NCBI RefSeq assembly: GCF_013373865.1
Contig: NC_050471.1
Location: 10,808,050-10,872,049 of the forward strand
Origin: Monomorium pharaonis
Lineage: Eukaryota; Arthropoda; Insecta; Hymenoptera; Formicidae
Reading direction: 5' to 3'
DNA length: 64,000 bases
Below, piece by piece: positions 38,801 through 48,751 of the stretch. Numbering within the stretch: position 1 is the stretch's first letter; the number at the start of each line of letters is the position of its first letter. The position numbers were made by a program, and so were the translations under genes. The notes below the pieces were generated by a model that saw only the letters and a list, made by a program, of their open reading frames with translations, was not told the origin of the DNA and did not search any database.

Positions 38801-41800
38801 CGCCGCGCGGCACTTATCGCGATCGTCTCGATCGCACCGTGAGTGGTCGTTCGCGACTCTTCTGAATCGAAGATTACACGGATGTTGCGAACACGCGCGC
38901 GATTTTGCACTCGGGGTCTTATCGCGCGTCGGGGGGTTTTTTTTTCTTTTTGCGCGCGCTTTTTCCTTTTCGCATTTCTGCAAAAATAATAACTCGCGAG
39001 AGCGACAATTGCCTTCGACAAGTTCGTCGGCTCGTTTTCAACTTCGTCACTCCGATGAATTCTTGTCGCATCTACGACCCGTTAAGGGACACACGCTGGG
39101 CATTATAAAATGGTGAGGAAGGAAAGAGATCGAAGAGGGGCAAAAAGAGAAGGCGGAGGTCTCGATCGGACGGAATCGAGAGAGGCCTCGTGTGGGATAG
39201 AGCGACGGTCGGGCGGTGGGGGAAGGGGGGGGGGAGAACAGCGGGATGAGGAACGAGAAGCGCGGCTATTAGGTTTATTTGCCGTAATTGGGGGAGCTTT
39301 AACGCGCTAAACCAAACACCGGTTATGGCCGCCATAAAACTACCCACAATCACTTAGAGCCGGCGCGCGGTACGCGCTTTTTCTCCCTATTTATTCCGCG
39401 CGACCGGCGCTGCTAGTCGCCGCGCGCGATTGCACGAGGATGAGCAACGACAGGACGAAGTGGACGAACGGACGGACGGACGAAGGACGAGTTACCGGCG
39501 ATTTGTTACTCCCCGGCTCGGGCCCGAGCTACCCTCGCGCTGACTTCTTGCGCGCACCTTTTAACTGCCGCTTAGCGCAATTTTCAATCCCCCCCCCTAC
39601 GATTCGCCACCTTTCAAAACTGCAGTGACTTCGGATCCGAAATGCAAATCGAATTTGTCCAGGTTTGATTTTTTATAAATATCGAATTTGTTTACTTTTA
39701 TCCAGGGATATATACAGATTCTCGACTCGCAACAACGTTGGCTAGGATTTTTGCAAATAAAAGGTCAATGTAATGCCATCATATCTGACGTTTTATGCAG
39801 AAATAGGACACACATTTATTGCTGTTTCTGTTAATCACTCGTTGATTGTGATTATTGCAATTATACGGCGTGTGTAACATCTTCAAAAAAGAGCAAGTGA
39901 TTCTCCTAGTCGACGCACTTGTCACTGCTAAAGACATCGTTATAAATTTATCGCGCGCTTTATCCTACAGAAATCCGTCACGTCTTGCTGCTTGCATAAA
40001 TGTAAAAAATTAATTTATCCGAAGTGGCAAGAGGCAAGAAAATCTGCGCTCATACGTGGGCATTAATCACCGTGGCGAATAACTTCGCTACGTTTTGCGC
40101 GAAAGCAAATATCTTATTTCATTTATGCTTTACAAGCGTTTTGACCTATGATCGTCATAATTTAACTAAAACATAGTAAAAAGTGTCAAGAAACCATCGT
40201 CTCTCACGACAACGTCGGACTGTAATTTTTTTACATTCGTTACGCGGAAAAGCGTATTTCCTTATTCCTAGAGATGCATAGATACACGAGAAACGTGACG
40301 TTTAACGAGCATGTACGTGAACTGCAGATCCGACGGATCGCGGTTCGGTTTGAGAGATTTCGATGCGTGGCCAGGTCCGAAAACGTATCGAATTAAACAT
40401 CATTGCCATGATGAGCGTTAAACGAGTATAATTGTTACGTCAACAACTGTCTATGAACAATTAATCAACTTTCTTCGTAACAAATTCTAATGTTGATAAA
40501 AAAATGTACGCCGAATAAAACGTTAACAATAGATTATCGTAGGAGCTTTGTAAAAGGAGATAAATCGTTCCATATGTTGGACCAATTTTCTTGTATCCAA
40601 CAGTTTTCTTATTTGTGACTTTCGAACTTTTAAGTGTCTATAAGACCCGGATTTACGGTCATTTTCCCATTAACTGCTTGAAAACCTGATTGTCAGCTTT
40701 GAAGAAATATTGGCTCAAAAGATCGGAGAAATATCGGCACCCCACGACATTGCCGTAACCTTCTGCGTGCTTCTTCAAAGGCACAGCATGTACCATTTGA
40801 CAGAAGAGGGAAAATAAGTGACGGCGGCGGCAGCAGTTATCTTGTGGTAATGTTTGAACGGGTGAAAACACCGCGACGTTGATAGATTCGATGGCGGTCC
40901 CGTGTACGTTTAGCGGCGTGCCGGTAAAGGCGGTCCTTCTTTGCGAAATTCGGGTAAATATACGAGGCTAGAAAAGTCCACTCTTTGTATTTCCACCTTG
41001 GCTGTTGGTTTACACAAGAGCAACAACCGGTTCGAGCGCTATGCGGCGTGCAGTGGTGCCTAAAAATGGGCCCGGGATCAAGCTGGTAAAAAACACGCAC
41101 GAACATGTAGGATGAAAATGAACAAGCTTAATGAGCTTTTTTTTCCTTGGCGTGCAAAAGGTAAAAAGATAAATCTTCGGACGTACTCGAAGCTCCATTC
41201 AAACTTGTTGAACCAATTTGTTACCGTGCTTTCCGCTCGGTCGGGATTTGACTTTTTAGTCTGAGAAGTGTTATGGTCTTGCAATGGTTTAGTACCTTTT
41301 TTTTTGTCAAATAATATATATAAATCTTTTTAGTGCGTATTGATGCATATAGAAACTCTTGCACGCTGATCTAAGCGTAAAAGTAAAATGCAAATATTTC
41401 AACTGATAAAATACATACCATATTGGCTAGAGATTATATAGTAACGGTCACAATTTATTAATATCAGGACCAATTTTTGAATCAATATCTATGTGTAATG
41501 TAGATTTTTTTTTATTTTTGTTTTTTGTAAATCATTAAGTTGCACAACAAAATGCAACATAACGAAATATAAAAATTTAATTGCGTTTATAATATACCCA
41601 AAAACAATGATCTCTTTCTGTTCATATACTTTCTTTTACATTTTGTTCTTCACATGAATCAAACACAGCGTATAAATATTACAGAGACACGGTATTAACA
41701 TAATATCGCATGGCAAAAATATTTAAGGTGCTTTTAACAGATTGACTGCTCCATCACTCATATGCACAGACACTTCACTTATCATTTACAAACATATATT

Positions 41801-44404
41801 TCGAAGGAAAGTATAAATCACAAATGGAACAAAGTAAAGATGGAAAGTGCATATTTTTGAGTTTTTCATTTTAAACACATGACGGAATATGTCACGTGAC
41901 TGCTAGTGCAAGCGTGATTTAGCAAGAGTTTTGAGCAAACTCGGCTTAGCAGTCAACGAGTTAAAGGATATTGATATGCTCGAACAAAATGTCTTTCGAT
42001 TCACGAAAGATATCTTGTCGTTTTGATCCAGAACGCTTATTATCTGCCATATTCTCATCGTGATTCCCCTTTATTGGCCAACAATTTGAGATTATGTCGG
42101 CATATTTGGATATTTTCTGGATAAGCTTTTAAGAATTCAGGTTTTGTCCGGTTAAGCACCACTGTGCGTCCGCGGCGCGGCGCGGCGCGGCGCCGAGGCT
42201 GCCTTTTGTGTGACGCGGCGATGTCGACTTACAAATTGGAATACAACGGAGCGGGAGTTAGGAGAATCGTTTCACGCTTCGCGGGGGCGCCAAGTGGAAG
42301 GCAAACACCGATAAAAAATGCATGAATAAAGCACTAATGGAGCCTCCATGGGAGAGAAATAAACCTCGAATAGTCTTCGCTCTTCTTAAAGGTGATGACG
42401 GGCGGGCGATCGGACGTTCTTTTCTCGCATTCGTTTCCCACAGCATCCGCGGATGATTTTTAAGTCTCAAGAGAGACAAATTTACATGTGAAAGACCGTT
42501 CACAAAGACCGTCTAACTAATCGCCATTAATCCAATCGCATTGCTATTCTGCTTTCGTCCCTGTCATATAAATTTCTAGAGGGAAAACGTGCCCCGATGA
42601 CTCCGAAGAAATTACGATTACTCTCAAAGTGACAGAGAGAGGAAGAATCGTGCGGCGTGTAATAGTATCGTACATAAACTATCGATCTCGTCCGTACGAA
42701 GCGAGCGTGATCGAACATGATCGAGCCCGGCTTATCACGCCCCGGCTAGCATTTCACGTGAATCACCTGCCGACGTTTTAACGACGTGCAGTAGCCAGTT
42801 TGTCATACGGGGTACCAGGGTACAGTGACACGCATGAAGGTAATAACACACGTTACCGCGCGTGCCGTTCGTGGAACGAACTGTCGATCGATATATTGGA
42901 AATTACCATTATCGAGATACCTCGCAAGCGCATTTTACCGGGACTACGTGCGCGTCTTTAAAGAATTAAATAACACACGTAAGGAAAAATATAAAATAAA
43001 GCATTTTTCTCATAAAACTTGACAGTGCAAACTCTTAGGAAGACTTGTGCGAACGCCGCTGTTAGCAAAGTCTAATGTGAAGATCTCCGACTGCATTTTT
43101 TCCCCCGGGATTTCTGATTATCAACGCTTCACCACCTTGCATCCGGGCAAACTGACCGAGGAACCGAGCAACCCGACAGTCTCGATAACGTCGCGTCCGA
43201 TTGTCGCTTTAATTAATATGAGACCTTACGCGGCCATGATCGACCGATCGATTGATCGTGTGATACCCCTCGTAAATACGGTGTCATTTCGTAAGATGAT
43301 TCACCGAATCGTCAGGCTACTTCAAGGACGGTCGTGTTTATTACAATTTGAACAACGGGGCTGTATTTCATCACCGGCGACATTACAATCGCCGTAATTA
43401 AAAAATATTCTCTCACACGCAAATAATAAATTATCGGAATCGAATTACTATCGTTTAAAGAAACACAGTTCAAAACTTTTTTTGCGTATTGTTAATATTG
43501 ATTTTTATTACAACTGTCAACGCAAATCTTTGTAATATTCGGCTTTATTTGTAATTATGATACTTGTAAGTTTGTATTGAATTAAAAGCATTATAAATAC
43601 TGAAAAATTTTGGACAAATCTTTCTTAAAGATATTTATTGCGCATTAGAAAATAAATATTAAAGGTGCAAATAAATAAGATGTATTTATTTTAATAATTA
43701 CCGTGTGACTTAACTCCAATTTTATTCGATTTATCTTCAACACGCATAATTTTTCTACAGTTCATTTACAGTTTTATCTCATGTAAATCGCTGGAAAACT
43801 ATTAATAAAATTATTAATTATTAAAGTTGTTAATAAAATTAAGGTTTCAGACGAATAAATTTGTTATACGATAGAAAAAATAATTCAATAGAAATAAATA
43901 ATTTACAAAAATAGAATAATAGAAATTTTTCACACTTTTTACTTTTACCAAAAGTTAATCCTTCATTTATTGGCACCTTCGTTTATCTCTTAATAGAAAA
44001 ATCCGTGCATTATTTACCTGTGTCATGAGGCGATCAGCGCCGGTGCCCTCCTCGTCCTTGAAGATAATGTCCGAGTTATAATTGGGTACCAAGTCTCGGA
44101 ACTTGGGGTCATATCTAGTTATCCGTCCCTCACTGAGTCCACTTGCGGGCAAAGTATTCTCGCTGACATTTGGCACATGCTGTTTAAAGACCAGAGGAGT
44201 AGGCTTCCTCAGATTCGGCCGTCGGCCGGCGCCTCTGCCCGGCCCGCACGCCAGAGCAAGACCACCGTTATCGAGCACGGGCAGCCAGAGGCTGAGGATT
44301 AACAGGAAAATCTGGAAGAGCGAGGTGCATGTGCCTACGCGACTCCCAATGGCACAGTGATGGGTCGCCTGGAGGCCGCGGCGACGATGATGATGGTGCA
44401 CCAT
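6094..44404 (-). CDS. hh: Hedgehog morphogen precursor, complete coding region (three exons)
   Basis: Joining 44404-44018, 8881-8620 and 6797-6094 gives 1353 bases encoding 450 residues. Residues 1-52 hold a long signal peptide (core FQIFLLILSLWLPVL, ending LALA). The mature N terminus is C53-GPGRG, the palmitoylated cysteine of Hedgehog ligands. The signalling domain runs to G226 and includes DEEGTGADRLM, LHYEGRAVDVTTSDRD and [20 protein letters not shown]. Zinc-site residues H169, D176, E205 and H211 are present. Autocleavage falls at G226-C227-F228, where cholesterol is attached. The Hint domain carries the TxxH motif (T295, H298) and GVYAPLT plus VVASCYA. Length fits the family (fly 471, human SHH 462). 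Intron phases (0, then 1) sit at the conserved positions. The start is the first ATG after an in-frame TAA at 44582-44584. Confidence 0.97.
6798..8619. other. hh: hedgehog intron 2, no recognised element
   Basis: A 1.8-kb intron, AT-rich in its middle, with no open frame I can assign and no clear repeat. The region 7790-7980 has several TTCGAAT and AATTTGAA words, but no convincing inverted repeat. Confidence 0.6.
8620..8881 (-). CDS. hh: hedgehog exon 2 (core of signalling domain)
   Basis: The exon is 262 bases. The acceptor ends ATATTACAG and the donor is GTTAGT after TCC-G (phase 1). It encodes RCKEKLNTLAISVMNQWPG, then VTESWDEGG, the LHYEGRAVD zinc-site motif and HIHCSVK. The signalling domain is close to invariant here except at WDEGG, where most Hedgehogs have WDED. 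Confidence 0.97.
9484..9501. repeat. Perfect 18-bp palindrome
   Basis: ACAGAGCGATCGCTCTGT is identical to its reverse complement. Function is unknown; it may be chance or a dimeric protein site. Confidence 0.9.
12640..12730. repeat. GAG/GTG triplet-rich tract
   Basis: A purine-rich GGA/GAG/GTG run. It creates Glu/Val-rich and Pro/Ser-rich false open frames on the two strands. Confidence 0.9.
15633..15659. repeat. (GA)n microsatellite
   Basis: An uninterrupted GA tract in hedgehog intron 1. Confidence 0.95.
18786..18941. mobile_element. MITE of ~156 bp with long inverted repeats
   Basis: The left arm contains ATTTTCAC, AGATTA and GTTTAACTTAT in that order, and the reverse strand of the right arm repeats the same words at the same spacing. 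Both ends are GCAT. The arms are about 70 bases with a short loop. It is non-coding. The superfamily is uncertain because no clear target duplication is seen. Confidence 0.7.
19241..19674. mobile_element. MITE of ~434 bp with ~110-bp inverted repeats
   Basis: The left end reads CACCGAGAGAAAAATGTCGA and the right end on the reverse strand reads CACTGAGAGAAAAATGTCGA. The similarity continues for over 100 bases through AAATATTTCTT, TTCGATATTTATTT and AAAAAAATTTATTTG. The interior is AT-rich and non-coding. The flanks show CA on both sides rather than TA. The termini match the elements at 1-144 and 4131-4325. Confidence 0.85.
19675..21628. other. hh: hedgehog intron 1, AT-rich stretch
   Basis: AT-rich intronic DNA to about 20690, then mixed sequence. 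No exon, repeat or RNA gene recognised. Confidence 0.55.
21629..22468. mobile_element. Probable non-autonomous DNA element (~840 bp) with inverted ends
   Basis: The left end contains CATAGTATAAAAACATTTTG and the right end on the reverse strand contains CATAGTAAATAATTTTG. Both continue into TTGTGTTAAATTT, AACACATTT and GTTAATTTAACATATT blocks, and both sit next to TA. The centre (21890-22060) is less AT-rich. Alignment of the arms is imperfect, so the element may be composite. Confidence 0.55.
22469..26540. other. hh: hedgehog intron 1, middle part A
   Basis: Mixed intronic sequence with a GC dinucleotide run at 24249-24267 and an A18 run at 24643-24660. No exon could be supported on either strand. 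Confidence 0.55.
26541..26615. repeat. GGA/GAA triplet tract
   Basis: GGA then GAA repeats in hedgehog intron 1, which generate a false Lys/Glu frame. Confidence 0.92.
27429..27460. repeat. (GA)n microsatellite
   Basis: An uninterrupted GA tract in hedgehog intron 1. Confidence 0.95.
28433..28455. repeat. (GA)n microsatellite
   Basis: A short GA tract in hedgehog intron 1. Confidence 0.92.
35781..35814. repeat. (CT)n microsatellite
   Basis: An uninterrupted CT tract, followed to about 35940 by a longer pyrimidine-rich region. Confidence 0.95.
37981..41733. other. hh: hedgehog intron 1, part C
   Basis: AT-rich DNA at 37981-38520, a GC-rich block to 39620, then mixed sequence. A possible degraded transposase lies at about 40660-41280. 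No exon was recognised. Confidence 0.5.
41734..41964. mobile_element. piggyBac-like MITE with TTAA flanks
   Basis: The left end reads TTAA-CAGATTGACTGCT and the right end on the reverse strand reads TTAA-CTCGTTGACTGCT. There are thus ~13-base inverted termini immediately inside a duplicated TTAA, the piggyBac target. The 223-bp interior is non-coding. Confidence 0.72.
41965..44017. other. hh: hedgehog intron 1, 5'-proximal part
   Basis: Contains the GCGGC pentanucleotide tract at 42171-42194, mixed sequence to 43400 and AT-rich DNA to the exon 1 donor. No exon is supported. Confidence 0.55.
42171..42194. repeat. (GCGGC)n pentanucleotide tandem repeat
   Basis: About four to five consecutive CGCGG/GCGGC units form a pure G+C island in hedgehog intron 1. 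Confidence 0.9.
44018..44404 (-). CDS. hh: hedgehog exon 1 (signal peptide, start of signalling domain)
   Basis: The exon is 387 bases (129 codons) and ends at CAG before GTAAAT, phase 0. It encodes a His/Arg-rich N-terminal stretch (MVHHHHRRRG), the hydrophobic signal core, CGPGRG, and the conserved PNYNSDIIFKDEEGTGADRL block. The frame stays open upstream for 59 codons rich in arginine but contains no further ATG, so the start at 44404 is preferred. Confidence 0.96.
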
Positions 44405-45300
44405 AATCGCGTGCCTCTGCCTCGAGGTCGACCTTGCGCGGTCACTGCTCTCGTCGTCTCCAGAATGGCTGGCAGAACGACGGTGACGACGACGACGACG
44501 ACGACGTCGACGACGGCGGCGGCGGCGGCGACGGCGGCAACGACAATGAGGGTGACAATCCGCTTGACGTTTTGCTACCAATTATTCTCTTCCGCCTCTT
44601 GCCACTGACCTCACTCACGCTTAACCATAACCAGGGCATCACACAACCCCCCGTGCACGCACTCTTACACCCGATGTGATCCCCGTAGTTGATAAACTCC
44701 GCGCGCGGCCGACCAAAGCGGCTGGCCAATGATGGTTCACTGGGAGAACCTGAACGGAACACGAACGATCGACCGATCGGGGAATTGACGCGAGGCTACA
44801 ACCTCCCGAGAAATCAAAGGCAGATCCTATTCTTTCTTTTTTTCTTTTTTTTTTTTTTGTTGATATCGAAAAGAGCCGACGTACGATCACCACACCGGTT
44901 ATTAGGTTGTGATACCAAGTATCAAAGTTGAAGGGGTCTACGAGGATCTTTCTACATCCTAAGTGTCGTCGGATTTGATCGGAGAATTATTCTAAGCCGG
45001 GTTTCTTCAACTGTACCGACGTTCTCCCTAGCGGTACCGGGCTCTTTAAATTCTCATGGGCACGCGCCAACACTCCCGCCTTTCCGGAGCGGAACCCTCC
45101 GTAATCGTTTTCGTCGGAGAGGAGGTACGTGCGAGTCGACTCACTTGACTGAACTCGGACGACGTCCGGAAGCTAGCACGTTTTCCGGACGAGCCGGTGG
45201 TGGGAAATGCAGGATGGGTTTCGGTGGGTACTCCTGCGTTGTTTCTTTAGCCTGGCCAGGTCCAGGAGTACCCCTCTTCCTGCCCCCACTCTACGACAAA
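44405..45300 (-). promoter_or_regulatory. hh: hedgehog 5' UTR and presumed promoter region
   Basis: This is the sequence immediately upstream of the hedgehog start. It includes a GAC/GGC triplet tract at 44478-44541 that must be transcribed if the 5' UTR is at least ~140 bases long. No TATA box was seen. A TTCAGTC initiator-like word on the minus strand lies near 45142-45152, without a matching DPE. The transcription start cannot be fixed from sequence. Confidence 0.35.
44478..44541. repeat. GAC/GGC triplet repeat in hedgehog 5' leader
   Basis: A run of GAC, then GGC units, 75-140 bases upstream of the hedgehog ATG. On the minus strand, in frame with hedgehog, it reads as polyarginine. Confidence 0.9.
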
Positions 45301-45573
45301 CGGCCGGCGAGACCACCGCCGCTGGCTGCTGCTAGCTGCTGGTCCCCGTGAGGCTTTCGTGGCCTCCAAAGGTGGTGGTGGATGATCTTGCCCCTCCACC
45401 TAGGGCCTCCTGGTACGCGTGTCTGACGTCACGAGGCCCGCTGTACCTCTATTGGCCGGGGCGGGGCGTTCACCAGGTAAACGAAGACAGGTGCACGTGA
45501 TGGGAGGGAGAAAGAAAGAGAGAGAGAAAGAGAAAGAGTTAAAGAGTGCGAGAAAGGAGGAGAGAAAAAAGAT

Positions 45574-45576
<3 letters not shown>

Positions 45577-45632
<56 letters not shown>
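45577..45632. repeat. (GA)n microsatellite, long
   Basis: About 56 bases of pure GA with flanking GA-rich sequence, about 1.2 kb upstream of the hedgehog ATG. It is followed at 45720 by a CT tract, so the two could pair as a hairpin. Confidence 0.95.
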
Positions 45633-45637
<5 letters not shown>

Positions 45638-45717
45638 GAGAGAAAGGAAGAGAAAGAAGGTAATCTTCCAGCTTTCTTCTTCTTCGACTAGACACGATCA
45701 GTCTCTCATTCTCTTCG

Positions 45718-45719
<2 letters not shown>

Positions 45720-45750
<31 letters not shown>
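45720..45750. repeat. (CT)n microsatellite
   Basis: A pure CT tract about 90 bases after the GA tract at 45577-45632. Confidence 0.95.
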
Positions 45751-45753
<3 letters not shown>

Positions 45754-46150
45754 ACTCTCTGAATTGTTTCTTCGTTATTCACCATCCGCCCGTCTCTTCT
45801 TCTTCAGCTATTTTTCTCTCTTCGATGTTTCTCGTCTATCTCACTATCACCGATTGAATTACACTTCTTCTTCATCGTGCCGTCTTACCTCGTTACTCTG
45901 TTCTTCTCTTCATCGAAGTACGTTGTTTTCCGCCTCTCTTTCAACTTGGCTTAGACCCTTCACTATGTTAGCGTTATGCTATCCAACGTTATGCTACACG
46001 TAGAACTCATCGCAGACTCCCAATGATATTTTACCCCTGAAAAATGCATCGATACCCCCGTGATGAAAGTAACACACAAGGCGTGGGAGGCTTGCGAGAA
46101 TGACCTTGACGAATACTTGGAGCGCCATAGAACTCCGTTCTTCGCCGCGT

Positions 46151-46184
46151 TTTCTTCTTCTTCTTCTTCTTCTTCTTCTTCTTC
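46151..46184. repeat. (TTC)n microsatellite
   Basis: A run of TTC triplets upstream of hedgehog. Confidence 0.93.
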
Positions 46185-47844
46185 TGCAGTTTCTTCTCCG
46201 CTCATTCGGTTCTTCCCGTTTCTTTTTCTACCATTAGTACTCATAGTTCACTTCGACGTATAGTTTCGCAATTCCATTTCGCATCTTGAGAGATTTTCTC
46301 AAAACTAGCATTTTAAATGGCTTAACTTTTGACGATTACGCATAAATTAAATGGTAGGTACGTACAAATAATAAAACTAACAGCTATCATTTACCGGAGA
46401 GTCGTTTTCTTTTTTTTTTCTTTTTTACGTCAATATTATTGTCAATTGATAAATGCGTGAACTGATACAAGCCGTTCGTTATCTCCTTGAGTACTTTGAC
46501 GCCTTACAAGATATTGTGAGAAAAAATGCACGAACGCGAATCATTCCAATTACGGATGTACGCACGTTGCATGGTCATTGATCATCGTCGTCGATCTGCG
46601 AGAAATGCGATTGATATTTGCACTCGTCGGAGGGCCCGATTATGCGAGAGCCAAATACCGTTGATCGGCATTATAAGCGGCGGAATGTATATCGGCGCGA
46701 GTAAAATATACGAGGCCAGGCACGGCTACACGGCGACTGATATGAAAGTCGAAGTCTACCTCGCGGAGGGTGGAGAACAAGCAGAGAAGGGGGATACCGC
46801 AAAGAGTTCAGTTTACTGATAATAAACATCTTTCCCGAATACACACAGACGGTCGCTGGCCCGTCTGTGCATTTACACAACGTCGTGCCGAAACGTGCCC
46901 GCGGCATTCTGGCGATAACCATACAATCCGTATATTGGAAAGTAAAGCTCTTCGTCCGTCCAGGAAATAGTATTTTCTAATTCCTGACGGTGTAAACGCT
47001 TCGCTTGTTCGCCCGTTGGATTTCACGAGAAGAAATGAGAGGAGGAAATCTCGTGACACGTAAGTTTCGTTTAATATAATGACAAATTATAATTGATTGC
47101 TATAATCGTGAATCATCAATTAAAACGCGATCATATGTAGCGCGATAATATGCGTGTCTACGATTAAAATAAAATCCAATTCTTAATTTATCAAGAAACA
47201 TATAAATATATAAACTTACTTTTTGTTTTCAGATATGTGAGGAAAATTCACCGAACATCCGCAACACTTACGTCAAGACTTGCAAAAGTTTCAAATAGAA
47301 TTGAAATTATTCCTACAAGAGAGCGATGGCTTTAAAGGACCTGAAATTATTCCGGTTTCTCGATTCGCGGTCAAATTTCCGCGGGCTCTAACGTCGATGC
47401 CGCGAACCTAATTTTCCGTTGAATTTTCCTCATCCCGGTGCATCCGGAAACACAATGGCCGAATTACGAGCCGTATGCGTCGCCCTACGCGGAAAGGGGG
47501 AGAATTACGGCCCAATGAAAGTATAAAATGTCGCTCGTTAACGGAGCCAATGCCAGAAATCGCTGAAACTCGCTGGCAATAAAAGGTAACGAGTATTCGC
47601 GGGCTGTAAACATCCGCGGAACGCTACTCCGGAACATTTCATAATCCTGTTACGAGGCACTTTGACTTTCGTGGCCAGCTGCGGTGTGCGCGCGCGTATA
47701 TACGTGTGGTGCGCGCGCGGGGATTGGAAATAAAATTCTGCTATCGAGGTGCAAGTAACGGCGCGGCGTTGCCGTACCGTGTAAGATTGTTGCATCGTGG
47801 GAAAATGTAAAGGAGGAGAGAGAATAATTGTCGGTGGTCCTGCG

Positions 47845-47854
47845 GCGCGCGCGC

Positions 47855-47885
<31 letters not shown>

Positions 47886-47892
47886 TGTGCAC
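47845..47892. repeat. (GC)n(GT)n alternating tract, Z-DNA prone
   Basis: About 48 bases of strict purine-pyrimidine alternation, first GC then GT. A shorter alternating stretch (TGTGCGCGCGCGTATATACG) lies about 150 bases to the left. Confidence 0.95.
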
Positions 47893-48699
47893 GGAGTGCG
47901 AATTTAAGATTCCTTCTGTCGCGTTAGACGGTCTTCTCGTGACACTCGACTCCGGCCGAGTTATGAGACCAACGAAAATAACATGTGCTACCGATCGCTT
48001 TTATCGCGTCTTCATCTATTATAAAAATGCTTATCTATCTCTTATATCTAACACAGTCCCGATTGCGTACAATTCTTATCGGATTGATACTCGACGGAAC
48101 GTTTTAATATCCGTGACATATGTCCTGTATCACAGAAGGGATTTTCACATTCGCATTTCTAAATTTAATATTTCTAATATTAAATTCATAATCAATAATT
48201 AACAACAGTCTTCTTTAATGTTAACTAAAAAGAAATTGAATCTAGATTGATCAAAGATTTATTAATAAGTTCTGTACATATTGAAGGTGATATTTGTCAG
48301 AACTGAAGGTAGTTTAATCATTCGGTAATTGACTATTCGCTACTCTCGTTTATCGAGTCGGAAAAATTCAGATGACGTAAATTTTTCATTAGCACGGCAA
48401 ATTTCTGCCGGCAAAACGAGCGGTCCACGGTGCGTCGCTAACGTATGAGCTCAGCTGTCTCTTTTTCGAGGTAACACGATATCCTGGAGGAACCTAATGT
48501 CGAGCAAGCGGAGGTAACACCGACCGAATGACGGACGGTCCGAGTGGGCCTTTCGTGTAATGGACGGCTCAAATATTTATCATCGGCCGCGTAATTTAAG
48601 GTGCGTTTAGCAAACGGAAGACGACGCGAGGAAAAACAAACAGGACAGGGGCGGTGTAGCATAGCCGGCGAGAAGGAAAGAACGGAGCGACGGCGAACG

Positions 48700-48751
48700 A
48701 GGAGGAAGAAGAGATGGTGGTGGAGAAGGAGGAGGAGGAGGAGGAGGAGGA
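48700..48751. repeat. GGA/GAA/GTG triplet-rich tract
   Basis: A purine-rich triplet run that gives polyproline and Arg-rich false frames. Confidence 0.9.

Noticed and set aside
45142..45152. TTCAGTC initiator-like motif as the hedgehog transcription start
   Set aside because: A short motif without TATA or DPE at the right spacing; expected often by chance.
45419..45857. Several Glu/Arg- and Ser/Leu-repeat frames
   Set aside because: They are translations of GA and CT microsatellites on both strands.
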